Positions 29,848 through 39,105 are shown, counted from the first letter of the stretch. The stretch: 64,000 nt of DNA from Paenacidovorax monticola (GCF_014489595.1 NZ_CP060790.1:4402001-4466000), one strand, 5' to 3'. The notes: a model not told the origin generated them from the sequence alone. Numbers and translations: made by a program.

Positions 29848-30699
29848 ATGTCCCTGAGCTATTCCGTTCCGACCGCGCTCGAATACTTCGAGGCGCTGGT
29901 GCAAAGCGACGAGCATTTCCCCTTGTTCGAGGCGGCGGCCTGTCTGGCCCACGACGAATACCCGGACCTCGACGTGGAGCAGTTGCTGGGCGATGTGGAC
30001 CAGTTGCTCGCGCGCCTGCGCCGGCGCCTGGCCCCCGATGCGCCGTCCCTGCAGCGCCTGCGCGTGCTCAACCAGTTCTTCTATGGCGACCTGGGCTTCG
30101 GCAGCAACGTCAACAACTACTACGACCCCGAGAACAGCTACCTCAACGCGGTGCTGCGCACGCGCCGGGGCATTCCGATCTCGCTGGCCGTGCTGTGGCT
30201 GGAGCTGGCACAGGGCGTCGGGCTGCATGTGCGCGGCATCGGGTTCCCGGGGCATTTCATGGTCAAGGCCCTGCTGCCCAAGGGGCAGGTGGTGCTGGAC
30301 CCGCTCACGGGACAGTCGCTCTCGCGCGAGGAGCTGACCGAGCGGCTCGAACCCTACAAGCGGCGCAGCGGCCTGGTAGGCGATTACGACGTGCCCCTGG
30401 GCCTGTACCTGCAGGCCGCCACGCCGCGCGAGATCCTGGCGCGCATGCTGCGCAACCTCAAGGAAATCCACCATTCCCAGCAGGACGGGCAGCGCCTGAT
30501 TGCGGTGCTGGACCGCCTCGTCGTGCTGCAGCCCGAGGCCTGGGGCGAGCGGCGCGACCGCGGCCTGGCCCACGCCGAGTGCGGGCATTTTCCGCAGGCG
30601 GTGGTCGATCTGGAGGTCTATGTGGCGCACGCCGAGGAGGCGCTGGACGTGGACGCGATCTCCGAACGCCTGGCCGCGCTGCGGCGCGAGCTGGGGTAG
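29848..30699 (+). CDS. SirB1-like transglutaminase-fold/TPR protein
   Basis: A 283-residue cytoplasmic protein. The N-terminal transglutaminase-like domain holds NVNNYYDPENSYLNAVLRTR, GIPISLAVLWLELAQGVGL and GIGFPGHFMVK. The C-terminal region is TPR-like (LRNLKEIHHSQQDGQRLIAV). These are the SirB1 family marks; biochemical function is not settled. Starts 36 bases after murJ and probably shares its transcript. Confidence 0.85.
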   Translation: MSLSYSVPTALEYFEALVQSDEHFPLFEAAACLAHDEYPDLDVEQLLGDVDQLLARLRRRLAPDAPSLQRLRVLNQFFYGDLGFGSNVNNYYDPENSYLNAVLRTRRGIPISLAVLWLELAQGVGLHVRGIGFPGHFMVKALLPKGQVVLDPLTGQSLSREELTERLEPYKRRSGLVGDYDVPLGLYLQAATPREILARMLRNLKEIHHSQQDGQRLIAVLDRLVVLQPEAWGERRDRGLAHAECGHFPQAVVDLEVYVAHAEEALDVDAISERLAALRRELG

Positions 30700-30729
30700 G
30701 GCCGGGAGCCCGGGCGCCAGTCCTTGCCC

Positions 30730-31770
30730 TCAGGGCTCCTTGCGCGCGCGCAGCGCCACCCAGGCCGATGCGAGCGTGAAGGCCGCCACCAGGGCGACGA
30801 CGATCCAGAACCCGTGTGCGTTCTCCGCCAGCGGAATGCCGCCCACATTCATGCCGAACAGGCCCGCCAGGATGTTGATGGGCAGGGCCAGCACCGTCAC
30901 CACCGTGAGCACGAAGAGGCTGCGGCTGTTGGCTTCCTGCACGCTGGCGGCCACCTCTTCCTGCAGTAGCTTGATGCGCTCCTGCAGGCCCTGCATGTCG
31001 CGCAGAACCACCGAGAACTCCTCCGACGCGTCGCGCAGTTCCTGGGCATCGTCCTCGCTCATCCAGGCGGGCGGGCGCTGCAGCAGGCGGAACAGCGCCG
31101 CGGGCTCGGGTGCGAGCAGGCGCTGCAGGCGCACCAGCAGCCGGCGCAGCACGCCCAGGCGGGCGCGCTTGTGGTCCAGGCGGCCGGCCAGCAGCTCGTC
31201 CTCGATGCGGTCGATGCGCTGCGTCACGCCGCGCACGATGTCCACCAGGCCATCGGCCTGCGTGCGCATGAGCTGCTCCAGCAGCGCGGCGCTGGAGTGC
31301 GGGGAGCGGCCGTCGCGCACCGCCGTGCGCAGGGCGTCCACCGAGCGCAGGGGCTGGGTGCGCGCGGTGATGACCAGGTGCGGCGCCACGCCGATCCACA
31401 GGGTGGCCACGTCCAGCGGCTCGAAGGCGAAGTCGAAGTGCACGTCGTTGAGCACGGCGATCAGCGTGTCGTCGTCGCGCTCGATGCGCGTGGAGTGCGA
31501 CCCATCGGTCAGTGCCTCGAAGAAGGTGCCGGGCAGGCCGGCATGCCGTTCGATCCAGCGCGCGGCCTGGGCGTGGCTCAGGTTGAAGTGCAGCCACAGG
31601 AAGGGGCTGCGCGCCGCTGCGCCGCCGTCGCCGGCATGGGCGAGGAGCCAGTCGGCGGCCTGGGCCGAGTCGATGGGCTGCACGGGCGCGGCATCGCTCA
31701 GCAGATAGCCGCAGATCAGGCCTGCCGCGTCGCCGCCATAGTTCAGGCCGTGGGCATCGGTGGAGGTCAT
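30730..31770 (-). CDS. ZntB/CorA-type metal transporter
   Basis: A 346-residue CorA-superfamily protein: a large cytoplasmic domain, a long helix with LQERIKLLQEEVAASVQEAN, and two C-terminal helices with the GMN signature in ILAGLFGMNVGGIPL. The ending WVALRARKEP is cytoplasmic. The VGGIP after GMN and the loop sequence are closer to ZntB zinc carriers than to CorA magnesium channels; the metal remains uncertain. Confidence 0.85.
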   Translation of the reverse strand: MTSTDAHGLNYGGDAAGLICGYLLSDAAPVQPIDSAQAADWLLAHAGDGGAAARSPFLWLHFNLSHAQAARWIERHAGLPGTFFEALTDGSHSTRIERDDDTLIAVLNDVHFDFAFEPLDVATLWIGVAPHLVITARTQPLRSVDALRTAVRDGRSPHSSAALLEQLMRTQADGLVDIVRGVTQRIDRIEDELLAGRLDHKRARLGVLRRLLVRLQRLLAPEPAALFRLLQRPPAWMSEDDAQELRDASEEFSVVLRDMQGLQERIKLLQEEVAASVQEANSRSLFVLTVVTVLALPINILAGLFGMNVGGIPLAENAHGFWIVVALVAAFTLASAWVALRARKEP

Positions 31771-31849
31771 GGGGGAGCTGGGGCGGGCACGGAAGGACGG
31801 ACGCCATGGTGGCCCCCGCCCGTGACGGATGTGTGACAGTGGCGCGAAA

Positions 31850-31867
31850 GTGTCACGGCGGTGTCAT
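31850..31867 (+). promoter_or_regulatory. Pho box-like direct repeat before ppk2
   Basis: GTGTCAC, four bases (GGCG), GTGTCAT: two 7-base units with an 11-base period, as in the PhoB box (CTGTCAT-N4-CTGTCAT). It ends 42 bases before the ppk2 ATG. An inverted GTGACA at 31833 makes a further dyad with TGTCAC. Confidence 0.6.
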
Positions 31868-31909
31868 GGGCGGGCGACACCATGGCGGCTCCATCCGCCA
31901 GGACACGCC

Positions 31910-32824
31910 ATGCTGCACCACACCCCGCTCGACGCCTCCGAACTGATGCAGCGCATCGCCAACGACCTCATCGACAGCTACGACGAAGAGCTGGAACTGG
32001 AGATCGAGGACCGCCATGTGACCGAGGAGGGCGTGGTGCAGATGACGGACAAGCAGGCCCGCCAGGCGTACTTCCGCGAACTGTTCCGCCTGCAGGGGGA
32101 ACTGGTCAAGCTGCAGGACTGGGTGCAGGCCCACCGCCAGAAGGTCGTCATCCTGTTCGAGGGGCGTGACGCGGCCGGCAAGGGCGGCGTCATCAAGCGC
32201 ATCACCCAGCGGCTGAACCCGCGCGTGGCGCGCGTGGCCGCGCTGCCGGCGCCCAACGACCGCGAGCGCACGCAGTGGTACTTCCAGCGCTACGTGGCGC
32301 ATTTGCCGGCGGCCGGCGAGATGGTGCTGTTCGACCGCAGCTGGTACAACCGCGCGGGCGTGGAGCGCGTGATGGGCTTTTGCTCCGACGACGAATACGA
32401 GGAATTCTTCCGCACCGTGCCCGAGTTCGAGAAGATGCTGGTGCGCTCCGGCATTCGGCTCATCAAGTACTGGTTCTCCATCACCGATGAGGAGCAGCAC
32501 CTGCGCTTTCTGGGGCGCATCCATGACCCGCTCAAGCAGTGGAAGCTCAGCCCCATGGACCTGGAGAGCCGCAAGCGCTGGGAGGAATACACCAAGGCCA
32601 AGGAGACGATGCTGGAGCGCACCCACATCCCCGAGGCGCCCTGGTGGGTCGTGCAGGCCGTGGACAAGAAGAAGGCCCGGCTCAACTGCATCACCCATCT
32701 GCTGGGGCAGATGCCCTATCAGGAGGTTCCGCACCCGCCCGTGCTGCTGCCCGAGCGGGTGCGCCACCCTGACTACCTGCGCCAGCCCGTGCCCCAGAGC
32801 ATGATCGTGCCCGAGGTGTTCTGA
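31910..32824 (+). CDS. ppk2: Polyphosphate kinase 2
   Basis: A 304-residue PPK2-family enzyme moving phosphate between polyphosphate and nucleotides. Walker A FEGRDAAGKGGVIKRI, Walker B FDRSWYNRAGVERVM, and the conserved IKYWFSITDEEQHLRFLGRI and SPMDLESRKRWEEYTKAKE. One-domain length suggests class I or III; direction and nucleotide preference are not deducible. Start MLHHTPLDASELMQRI. Confidence 0.93.
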   Translation: MLHHTPLDASELMQRIANDLIDSYDEELELEIEDRHVTEEGVVQMTDKQARQAYFRELFRLQGELVKLQDWVQAHRQKVVILFEGRDAAGKGGVIKRITQRLNPRVARVAALPAPNDRERTQWYFQRYVAHLPAAGEMVLFDRSWYNRAGVERVMGFCSDDEYEEFFRTVPEFEKMLVRSGIRLIKYWFSITDEEQHLRFLGRIHDPLKQWKLSPMDLESRKRWEEYTKAKETMLERTHIPEAPWWVVQAVDKKKARLNCITHLLGQMPYQEVPHPPVLLPERVRHPDYLRQPVPQSMIVPEVF

Positions 32825-32858
32825 CCGGCCAGCCGGGGCGAAAAAGCGGGCGCCCGGC

Positions 32859-33248
32859 TCAGCCGGCCTTGACGGCCAGCACGGGGCAGGGCACGGTCAT
32901 CAGGATCTCCTGCGCTGTGCTGCCCAGGAGCAGCTTGCCCACGGCGGTGCGCTTGCGCAGCCCGATCACCAGCACCGATACCTGCAGCGACTCGACCAGG
33001 CCCACGATCTCGTCGATCGCGCTGTTGCCGCGCACGAACTGCTTGAACTCGGCCTGGATCGGCAGCGTGGCCAGCCGCTCTTCCACGCGCTCGACTTCAT
33101 AGCCGTTGACGATGGCTTCATCCGGGCCACCGCCGGGGCCGGCGTTGACGACCACGAGGCGCTCGTTGCGGCGTGTGGCGATTTCGATCCCTTTGTCCAG
33201 CGCGGCACGGCCTTCGGGGCGTGCGACGTAGGCGACGAGAATGGTCAT
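32859..33248 (-). CDS. Universal stress protein family
   Basis: A 129-residue UspA-fold protein: MTILVAYVARPEGRAAL at the start; the ATP-binding glycine region near the end is VIGLRKRTAVGKLLLGSTAQ (G-x2-x-G...GST), then ILMTVPCPVLAVK. Likely nucleotide-binding stress protein; convergent with ppk2. Confidence 0.88.
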   Translation of the reverse strand: MTILVAYVARPEGRAALDKGIEIATRRNERLVVVNAGPGGGPDEAIVNGYEVERVEERLATLPIQAEFKQFVRGNSAIDEIVGLVESLQVSVLVIGLRKRTAVGKLLLGSTAQEILMTVPCPVLAVKAG

Positions 33249-33387
33249 GCGTTGTCTTCCTTGGTTGGTGTTGTGATGGGTCTACAGGGGCGCCGTGGCG
33301 CCGGCAGCCAGCATAGCCCAACGCCAAGGCGTTTGCGAAGACGGGCCGGACCGGATGTTGATTTGGCTGGGCCTCAGTGGCTGGGAC

Positions 33388-34401
33388 TCAATGGCGGGGG
33401 CGCGAAGGCGTGCCAACCCGGCCGAACTGGTGCCAGGCGCGACGCAACTGGGTGTCGGAGCGAAAACCCGCGAGTTCGGCCGCCTGCGTCACGCTGCGGC
33501 CCGCCTGCAGTGCCGCCTCGGCCGCCGCGAGCCGGATGCGGCGCAGGTATTCAAGTGGCGCGACGCCCGCATGCTCCACGAACAGCCGCGTGAGATGGCG
33601 TGGTGAGGCATGGGCCAGGGCGGCCATGGCGGGCACGCTCCAGTCGGCCTGCGGCTGCTGGGCCACGGCGTCCTGCACGCGGTGCAGCGCGGCGTGCAGG
33701 TGGTTGCGGTGGTGCAGGAAGGGGGAGAGCTCGGGGTCGTGCGGGCCGCGCCGCAGCGCCACCACCATGGTCTGCGCGGCGCGCGCGGCCACGGCGGGCC
33801 CGCAGACCTGGGCGATGCGGTGCAGCATGAGGTCGATGCCCGTGGTCACGCCCGCGCTCGTGTGCAGTGCGCCGTCGTCCACGAACACGCGGTTGGCCAC
33901 CACATCGCAGCGTGGCTCCACGGTGGCGAGTTCGTCGAGGTGGTGGTGGTGCGTGGTGGCGCGGCGCCCCGCGAGCAGTCCCGCGTGCGCGGCCAGCACG
34001 GCTCCTGCGCACACGGTGACGAGCTCCAGGCGGCCTGCTGCGGGCCGTAGCCCGCGCAGCCAGTGCAGCAGCGCGCGCGCGTCGGGCGTATCCACGTCGA
34101 TGCGCTGGCCCGGCAGGCCCACCAGCACCACCCAGGCGGGCGATGGCAAGGGGGTGGGCAGGGGCTCCAGATCGGCCAGCGCCACGCCCACCGAGGTGGG
34201 GGAGCGCGGCGTGGGGCCCGCGAAATGCAGCACGAAGCGCTCGGGCAGGCCCTGGGCCGCAAGCACTTGGTTGGCGATGCGCAGCGCCTCGGCCGGGCCC
34301 GCCCAGTCGAGTACGAGGCTGTGCGGCAGCAGCGCGAACACGACGTGGATGGGCGCTGCCGGCGGGGCGGTGTGATTCAGGAGAGGGGGTTCTGCATCCA
34401 T
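33388..34401 (-). CDS. GlxA-type AraC family regulator with DJ-1 domain
   Basis: A 337-residue protein from ATG 34401 (MDAEPPLLNH). Residues 20-190 form a DJ-1/PfpI-like domain (VVFALLPHSLVLDWAGPAEA, TVCAGAVLAAHAGLLAGRRA). The last 100 residues are an AraC helix-turn-helix pair (MAALAHASPRHLTRLFVEHA, SVTQAAELAGFRSDTQLRRA). It overlaps the preceding DJ-1 gene by 25 bases and is the last gene of a three-gene operon, so it may regulate that operon. Confidence 0.88.
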   Translation of the reverse strand: MDAEPPLLNHTAPPAAPIHVVFALLPHSLVLDWAGPAEALRIANQVLAAQGLPERFVLHFAGPTPRSPTSVGVALADLEPLPTPLPSPAWVVLVGLPGQRIDVDTPDARALLHWLRGLRPAAGRLELVTVCAGAVLAAHAGLLAGRRATTHHHHLDELATVEPRCDVVANRVFVDDGALHTSAGVTTGIDLMLHRIAQVCGPAVAARAAQTMVVALRRGPHDPELSPFLHHRNHLHAALHRVQDAVAQQPQADWSVPAMAALAHASPRHLTRLFVEHAGVAPLEYLRRIRLAAAEAALQAGRSVTQAAELAGFRSDTQLRRAWHQFGRVGTPSRPRH

Positions 34402-34997
34402 GCGTAGTCCATCTGGCGGGCCGTGCGCTCGGCCAGCGGCAGGCCCGCCAGGCGCGCCACGAGGTGCAGCGCCATGTCGATGCCCGCGCTGATGCCGCCC
34501 GAGGTCACGATGCGGCCCTGCTCGACCCAGCGCGCATTCTCCCGCACGTCCAGCCGGGGGTAACGGGCGCGCAGGTCGGGCACGTCCTCCCAGTGCGTGG
34601 TGGCGGGGCCGTGTGTCAGCACACCGGATTCGGCGAGCACGAAGGCCCCCGTGCAGACCGAGGCCACGACGCGCGCGCCCTCGGCGGCACGGCGCACCCA
34701 GCCCAGTGTGGCGGGGCAGGCCAGCGGAGCGTCCACCACGCCGCCGGGCACCACGAGCACGTCGGGCGGTGGCGCGGTGGCGAAGTCGGTGTCGGGCAGC
34801 ACGCGCAGGCCTGCGCGTGCGCGCACGGGCGCGGGATCGCGGGCCACGCAGTACGTATGGAAGGGCTCGGTGGCCTGCGGCGCGGTACGGCGGTGCACGC
34901 GGCTCGCCGTGGTGAACACCTCGTAGGGGCCACCAAGATCCAGGGCCTCCACCTCGTCGAACACGAGGATGGCCACCCGCAGTGGCGCCGCGCTCAT
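34377..34997 (-). CDS. DJ-1/PfpI family protein
   Basis: A 206-residue protein, MSAAPLRVAILVFDEVEALD onward. The nucleophile-elbow Cys is in ASVCTGAFVLAESGVLTHG, followed by PATTHW and TSGGISAGIDMALHLVARL. It resembles the isonitrile hydratase/ThiJ branch. Its start overlaps the end of the isochorismatase gene by four bases (ATGA), showing translational coupling. Confidence 0.87.
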   Translation of the reverse strand: MSAAPLRVAILVFDEVEALDLGGPYEVFTTASRVHRRTAPQATEPFHTYCVARDPAPVRARAGLRVLPDTDFATAPPPDVLVVPGGVVDAPLACPATLGWVRRAAEGARVVASVCTGAFVLAESGVLTHGPATTHWEDVPDLRARYPRLDVRENARWVEQGRIVTSGGISAGIDMALHLVARLAGLPLAERTARQMDYAWMQNPLS

Positions 34998-35566
34998 GCC
35001 AGGGCCTCTTCGCTGGCACGCGAGAGTGCCTCGTCCACGCTGCACAGGCGCGCGAAGCGCCCCTGCAGCACGGTGGCCGTGCGGGCCTGGATGTCCTCGG
35101 CGCTCAGCGGGCGGCCATCGGGCTGCTGCATGTCGAAGGTGAGCGTGGCCTCGGTCACGAAGTCCACGGCCCAGCCCAGGTCGGACGCGTGGCGCGTGGT
35201 CGTTTCGCAGCATTGCTCGGTGCGGATGCCGCTCACGATGAGGCGCTGGATGCCATGGCGCGTGAGCCATACGTCCAGGCCCGTGCCCACGAGCGCGCTG
35301 TGGCGCGACTTGGTGAAGGTTGCCGCGGCGTCGAACGCGGCGAGCCCGCCCAGCGGCCGCACATGGCCCGAGGCCTGGGCGAACGGGTTGGAGGGCACCT
35401 CGGGCCCGTCGCTGTGCAGCACGCGCACGATGGGAATGCCCTGTTGCACGCAGCCGTCGATGAGCGCGTTCTGCGCGGCCAGGTAGGCGGGCAGCTGCCG
35501 TTCGGTGAAGAAGGGGCGGTGGCGAAACGATTCCTGAACGTCGATCACAATCAGACAGGTTTTCAT
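34994..35566 (-). CDS. Isochorismatase-like cysteine hydrolase
   Basis: A 190-residue alpha/beta hydrolase, MKTCLIVIDVQESFRHRPFF (catalytic Asp in VIDVQ) and VSGIRTEQCCETTTRHASDL with the catalytic Cys. Such enzymes hydrolyse amides, ureas or isochorismate; no substrate can be assigned. First gene of the operon with the DJ-1 protein and the GlxA-type regulator. Confidence 0.87.
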   Translation of the reverse strand: MKTCLIVIDVQESFRHRPFFTERQLPAYLAAQNALIDGCVQQGIPIVRVLHSDGPEVPSNPFAQASGHVRPLGGLAAFDAAATFTKSRHSALVGTGLDVWLTRHGIQRLIVSGIRTEQCCETTTRHASDLGWAVDFVTEATLTFDMQQPDGRPLSAEDIQARTATVLQGRFARLCSVDEALSRASEEALA

Positions 35567-35693
35567 GGCATGGTCCTCGAAGGATGGTGGCTGATGGCGC
35601 CCATCATCCTCTGACCGGTGCGCCCAATCCGTACGGCACGCGACTGGAATCGATCAAATCAGGACATCATGGCCTGTGCTGGGGCGCTGGCCC

Positions 35694-36140
35694 TCAGAGT
35701 GGGACCGGCGTGCCGTTGACCAGCCAGGGCGTGCCGAAACGGTCGGTGAGCATGCCGAAGCGCTCGGCCCAGAACGTGGGCTGCAGCGGCATGGTGATGC
35801 GGCCGCCCTCGGCCAGGGCCGTGAAGACACGCTGAGCCTCGTCGTTGTCGGCGCAGCTCAGCGCGATCGCGCAGCCCTTGATGCCCTCGTAGGGCTGGCC
35901 CGGCATCGCGTCGGACGCCATCAGCAGGCCGCCGCCGAAGGTGAGGCAGCCATGCATGAGGCGGTCGGCGCTGCCCTCGGGCAGGGCCCCGCCGCTGCAG
36001 CCGGTGCCGTCGCCACCGGGGGGCATCTGCGCAAAGGTCATGAGCGTTTCGATCTGGGCGCGGGGGAGCGTGCGCTCGTAGAAGCGCAGCGCCTCGGCGG
36101 CGTTGCCATCGAAGGTCAGGTAGGCATTGATGGGGGACAT
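35694..36140 (-). CDS. PhnB-like VOC family protein
   Basis: A 148-residue glyoxalase/VOC-fold protein with the PhnB-type start MSPINAYLTFDGNAAEALRF, DRLMHGCLTFGGGLLMASDA and the ending FGTPWLVNGTPVPL. Metal-binding role is uncertain. Divergent from a TetR-type gene across an 84-base region with palindromic operators, so probably its target. Confidence 0.87.
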   Translation of the reverse strand: MSPINAYLTFDGNAAEALRFYERTLPRAQIETLMTFAQMPPGGDGTGCSGGALPEGSADRLMHGCLTFGGGLLMASDAMPGQPYEGIKGCAIALSCADNDEAQRVFTALAEGGRITMPLQPTFWAERFGMLTDRFGTPWLVNGTPVPL

Positions 36141-36190
36141 GGCAGGCTCCTTGGAGGGAAAGAGACATGGTATGCGGTCATTACGGTGAA

Positions 36191-36209
36191 TTGTGGACGC
36201 CGTCCACAA
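36191..36209. promoter_or_regulatory. TetR operator, site 1
   Basis: TTGTGGACGcCGTCCACAA is a perfect 9+1+9 palindrome between the VOC gene and the TetR gene. Confidence 0.75.
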
Positions 36210-36224
36210 AGCGTAGCAGGGATA

Positions 36225-36920
36225 ATGGACAGTGTCCACATGCATGCCTTCATGACGCGCCGTTCTCCTGCCTCGCCCCCGGTTGCCGCCACGCCGCGGC
36301 CCGCCCGCAGCACCTACCGCCATGGCGACCTGCGCCGGGCCCTGCTGGAAGCGGGCATCGCGCTGGCCCGCGACGGAGGCCCCGACGCCGTGGTGCTGCG
36401 CGAAGCCACGCGCCGCGCTGGCGTGGTGCCCAACGCGGCCTACCGCCATTTCGCGGGGCGGCCGGAGCTGCTGGCCGCCGTGCGCGCGGCCGCGCTGGCG
36501 GCGGTGGCCGAGGCCATGGAGGCGGAGATCGCGGGCGTGCCTGCCACCCTGCCGCCGCTGGCGCAAGCGCGCGCCACGGTGCGCGCGGTGGGCACGGCCT
36601 ACATGCGCTTCGCGCTGGCCGAAACGGGGCTGTTCCGTACCGCCTTCGCACCCGCGGGGCCGGTGGAGGGGGATGCCGATCCTGCCAAGGCCGGCCGCAG
36701 CGGGCTCAATCCGTTCCAGTTGCTGGGGGCGGCGCTCGACCGGCTCGTGGAGGCGGGGGCCATGCCGCCCGAGCGCCGGCCGGGCGCGGAGTACCTGGCC
36801 TGGTCGGCCGTGCATGGCATGGCGCTACTGGTCATCGATGGGCCGCTGCGCGGCATCGACGGGGCCGCGGCCCAGGCGCTGGGACAGCGTCTGCTGGACA
36901 TGGTGGAGCGCGGGCTCTAG
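36225..36920 (+). CDS. TetR family regulator
   Basis: A 231-residue protein if started at 36225; ATGs at 36240 and 36252 are alternatives, and the overlap of an operator with 36225 favours one of these. Helix-turn-helix: STYRHGDLRRALLEAGIALA and ATRRAGVVPNAAYRHFAGRP. The C-terminal part (FRTAFAPAGPVEG, EYLAWSAVHGMALLVIDGPL) resembles the TetR_C_33 type. Probably represses itself and the divergent VOC gene. Confidence 0.88.
   Translation: MDSVHMHAFMTRRSPASPPVAATPRPARSTYRHGDLRRALLEAGIALARDGGPDAVVLREATRRAGVVPNAAYRHFAGRPELLAAVRAAALAAVAEAMEAEIAGVPATLPPLAQARATVRAVGTAYMRFALAETGLFRTAFAPAGPVEGDADPAKAGRSGLNPFQLLGAALDRLVEAGAMPPERRPGAEYLAWSAVHGMALLVIDGPLRGIDGAAAQALGQRLLDMVERGL
36226..36238. promoter_or_regulatory. 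TetR operator, site 2
   Basis: TGGACAgTGTCCA is a perfect 6+1+6 palindrome sharing the half site GTCCA with site 1. Centres are 32 bases apart, about three helical turns. It overlaps the first possible ATG (36225) of the TetR gene. Confidence 0.65.
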
Positions 36921-36945
36921 GGCCTGTCCACCCGGCGCAGGCGCG

Positions 36946-38034
36946 CTACACGAGGCGCGCGGCCTGCAGTTCCTTCTTGAGGTAGGCGTAGAACAGCGGA
37001 GCGGCTACCAGTCCGGCGGGGCCGAACACGGCCTCGGTCACGAACATCACCGCCAGCAGCTCCCACACGCCCATGTGGGTGCGCTGGCCCACGACCTTGG
37101 CGTTGATCACGTACTCGGCCTTGTGGATCAGGATCAGGAAGGCCAGGCAGGCCAGCGCCGCCGCGGGCGACACCGACAGGCCCACGATCGTGATGACCGC
37201 GTTGCACAGCAGGTTGCCCACGATGGGCACGAGGCCCGCAAGGAAGGTGAGCGTGATGAGCGCGGGCGTGTAGGGCAGCTCCAGGTCCCACAGGGGCAGC
37301 ACGAGCAGCAGAAACAGGGCCGTGAGCAGGGTGTTGAACGCGGCGATCCAGAATTGCGCGGCGACGATCTGGCGGAAAGCCTCGCCCAGCAGCGTGATGC
37401 GCTGCGCCAGCGCGACCGCGAGCGGCCCGCGCGCCGTGCCCAGATGGCGCACGGCGGCCAGCGCGCCAATGAGCAGCCCCACGTAGGCGTGCAGCAGGCC
37501 GCCCAGCCAGGCGCGCCCCGCCGTGGCCAGCGCGCCGGCCTTGGCGCCCAGATAGCCCGCGATGGTGCGCTGGATGTCGGCGGCCCCTTCCGGCAGTTGC
37601 ACGGCGATATCGGGCGGCAGCTTCTGCCGCAGCTCCAGCACCGTGCGCGCCATGAAGTTGAGCAGTTCGCGGTACTGCTGGGGGGCTTCGACGATGTAGC
37701 TGCGCGAGTGCGACAGCGCCAGCACGATCAGCAGCAGGGGGGCGAGCATGACCAGGGCCGCCGCCAGGAGCTGGCCCGTGCGCGTGGCGCCCGCGCTGCG
37801 CGGCAGGCGGCGGCGCAGCCGCGCGAAACGCGGCGCGAGCCAGCGGGTGACCAGGAAGCCCAGGCAGGCGCAGAGCAGGCCGGGCAGCAGGCCGCGTTCC
37901 ATGACCAGCAGCAGCGTGCCCGCCATGAGCAGGTAGCTGGCGATCCGCACGCCGCGCGGCAAGGGCGCGGCAGCGTACGGGGCCGGGGTTGCCGCGGGGA
38001 CGGCGCGGGAAGCGTCGGGAGGAAGCGGCTCCAT
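36946..38034 (-). CDS. AI-2E/PerM family permease
   Basis: A 362-residue integral membrane protein with about eight helices and the family motif FLAGLVPIVGNLLCNAVITI plus VLPLWDLELPYTPALITLTF. Family members include autoinducer-2 exporters and PerM; the substrate is unknown. It follows purM by 24 bases on the same strand. Confidence 0.88.
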   Translation of the reverse strand: MEPLPPDASRAVPAATPAPYAAAPLPRGVRIASYLLMAGTLLLVMERGLLPGLLCACLGFLVTRWLAPRFARLRRRLPRSAGATRTGQLLAAALVMLAPLLLIVLALSHSRSYIVEAPQQYRELLNFMARTVLELRQKLPPDIAVQLPEGAADIQRTIAGYLGAKAGALATAGRAWLGGLLHAYVGLLIGALAAVRHLGTARGPLAVALAQRITLLGEAFRQIVAAQFWIAAFNTLLTALFLLLVLPLWDLELPYTPALITLTFLAGLVPIVGNLLCNAVITIVGLSVSPAAALACLAFLILIHKAEYVINAKVVGQRTHMGVWELLAVMFVTEAVFGPAGLVAAPLFYAYLKKELQAARLV

Positions 38035-38058
38035 GGGCGTCGGCGGGGCCGGGCGGTA

Positions 38059-39105
38059 TCAGCCCACCACGACGGCGGCGCCCGTGCCGCGCTCGGCAAT
38101 GGTGCCGATGGCGTACACCGCTTCGCCCAGCTGGCGCAGCGTGGCGGCCGTGGCCTCGGCCTCGGCGGCGGGCACGACCACGACCATACCGATACCGTTG
38201 TTGAAGGTGCGGTTCATCTCGATGTCATCGATGCCCGCCGTCTTCTGCAGCCAGGCGAACAGCTCGGTTTGCGGCCAGCTACCGGCCTTCAGATGCGCCG
38301 CCAGGCCGTCGGGCAGCACGCGCGGGATGTTTTCGAGCAGGCCGCCGCCCGTGATGTGGGCCAGCGCCTTGATGGGGTGCTGGGCCAGTGCCGCGAGCAC
38401 GTTCTTCACGTACAGGCGCGTGGGCTCCATGATGGCCTGCTTGAAGGGCTTGCCGTCCAGGGTTTCGGGCAGGCCGCCGCTGGCCGCCGCGCGGTCGATG
38501 CACTTGCGCACCAGCGAGAAGCCGTTGGAGTGCACGCCGGCCGAAGCCAGGCCCAGCACCACGTCGCCGGCCTGCACGTTCTGGCCCGTGAGGATCTTGG
38601 ATTTTTCCACTGCGCCGACCGCGAAGCCGGCCAGGTCGTACTCGCCGGCGGGGTACATGCCGGGCATTTCGGCTGTCTCGCCGCCGATCAGCGCACAGCC
38701 CGACAGCTCGCAGCCGCGGGCGATGCCACCCACGACGGCGGCGGCCGTGTCCACGTCGAGCTTGCCGCAGGCGAAGTAGTCCAGGAAGAACAGCGGCTCG
38801 GCGCCCTGCACCAGCACGTCGTTCACGCTCATGGCCACGAGGTCGATGCCCACCGTGTCGTGCATGTTCCATTCGAAGGCCAGCTTGAGCTTGGTGCCCA
38901 CGCCGTCGGTGCCCGAGACCAGCACGGGTTCCTGGTAGCGCTTGGGCACCTCGAACAGGGCGCCGAAGCCGCCGATGCCGGCCATCACGCCCTCGCGCAG
39001 CGTCTTCTTGGCCAGCGGCTTGATGCGCTCGACCAGCGCGTCGCCCGCGTCGATGTCAACGCCGGCGTCTTTGTACGAAATGGGGGGGGTGGCGGAGGAG
39101 CTCAT
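38059..39105 (-). CDS. purM: Phosphoribosylformylglycinamidine cyclo-ligase
   Basis: AIR synthetase of purine synthesis. Starting at [19 protein letters not shown] (39105; a start three codons earlier is possible), 348 residues. Motifs: [67 protein letters not shown] and [16 protein letters not shown]. Confidence 0.96.
   Translation of the reverse strand: MSSSATPPISYKDAGVDIDAGDALVERIKPLAKKTLREGVMAGIGGFGALFEVPKRYQEPVLVSGTDGVGTKLKLAFEWNMHDTVGIDLVAMSVNDVLVQGAEPLFFLDYFACGKLDVDTAAAVVGGIARGCELSGCALIGGETAEMPGMYPAGEYDLAGFAVGAVEKSKILTGQNVQAGDVVLGLASAGVHSNGFSLVRKCIDRAAASGGLPETLDGKPFKQAIMEPTRLYVKNVLAALAQHPIKALAHITGGGLLENIPRVLPDGLAAHLKAGSWPQTELFAWLQKTAGIDDIEMNRTFNNGIGMVVVVPAAEAEATAATLRQLGEAVYAIGTIAERGTGAAVVVG

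Noticed and set aside
33388..35019. 543-codon open frame as one large regulator
   Set aside because: The first 206 codons are antisense-type frame over the DJ-1 gene; the GlxA protein properly starts at 34401.
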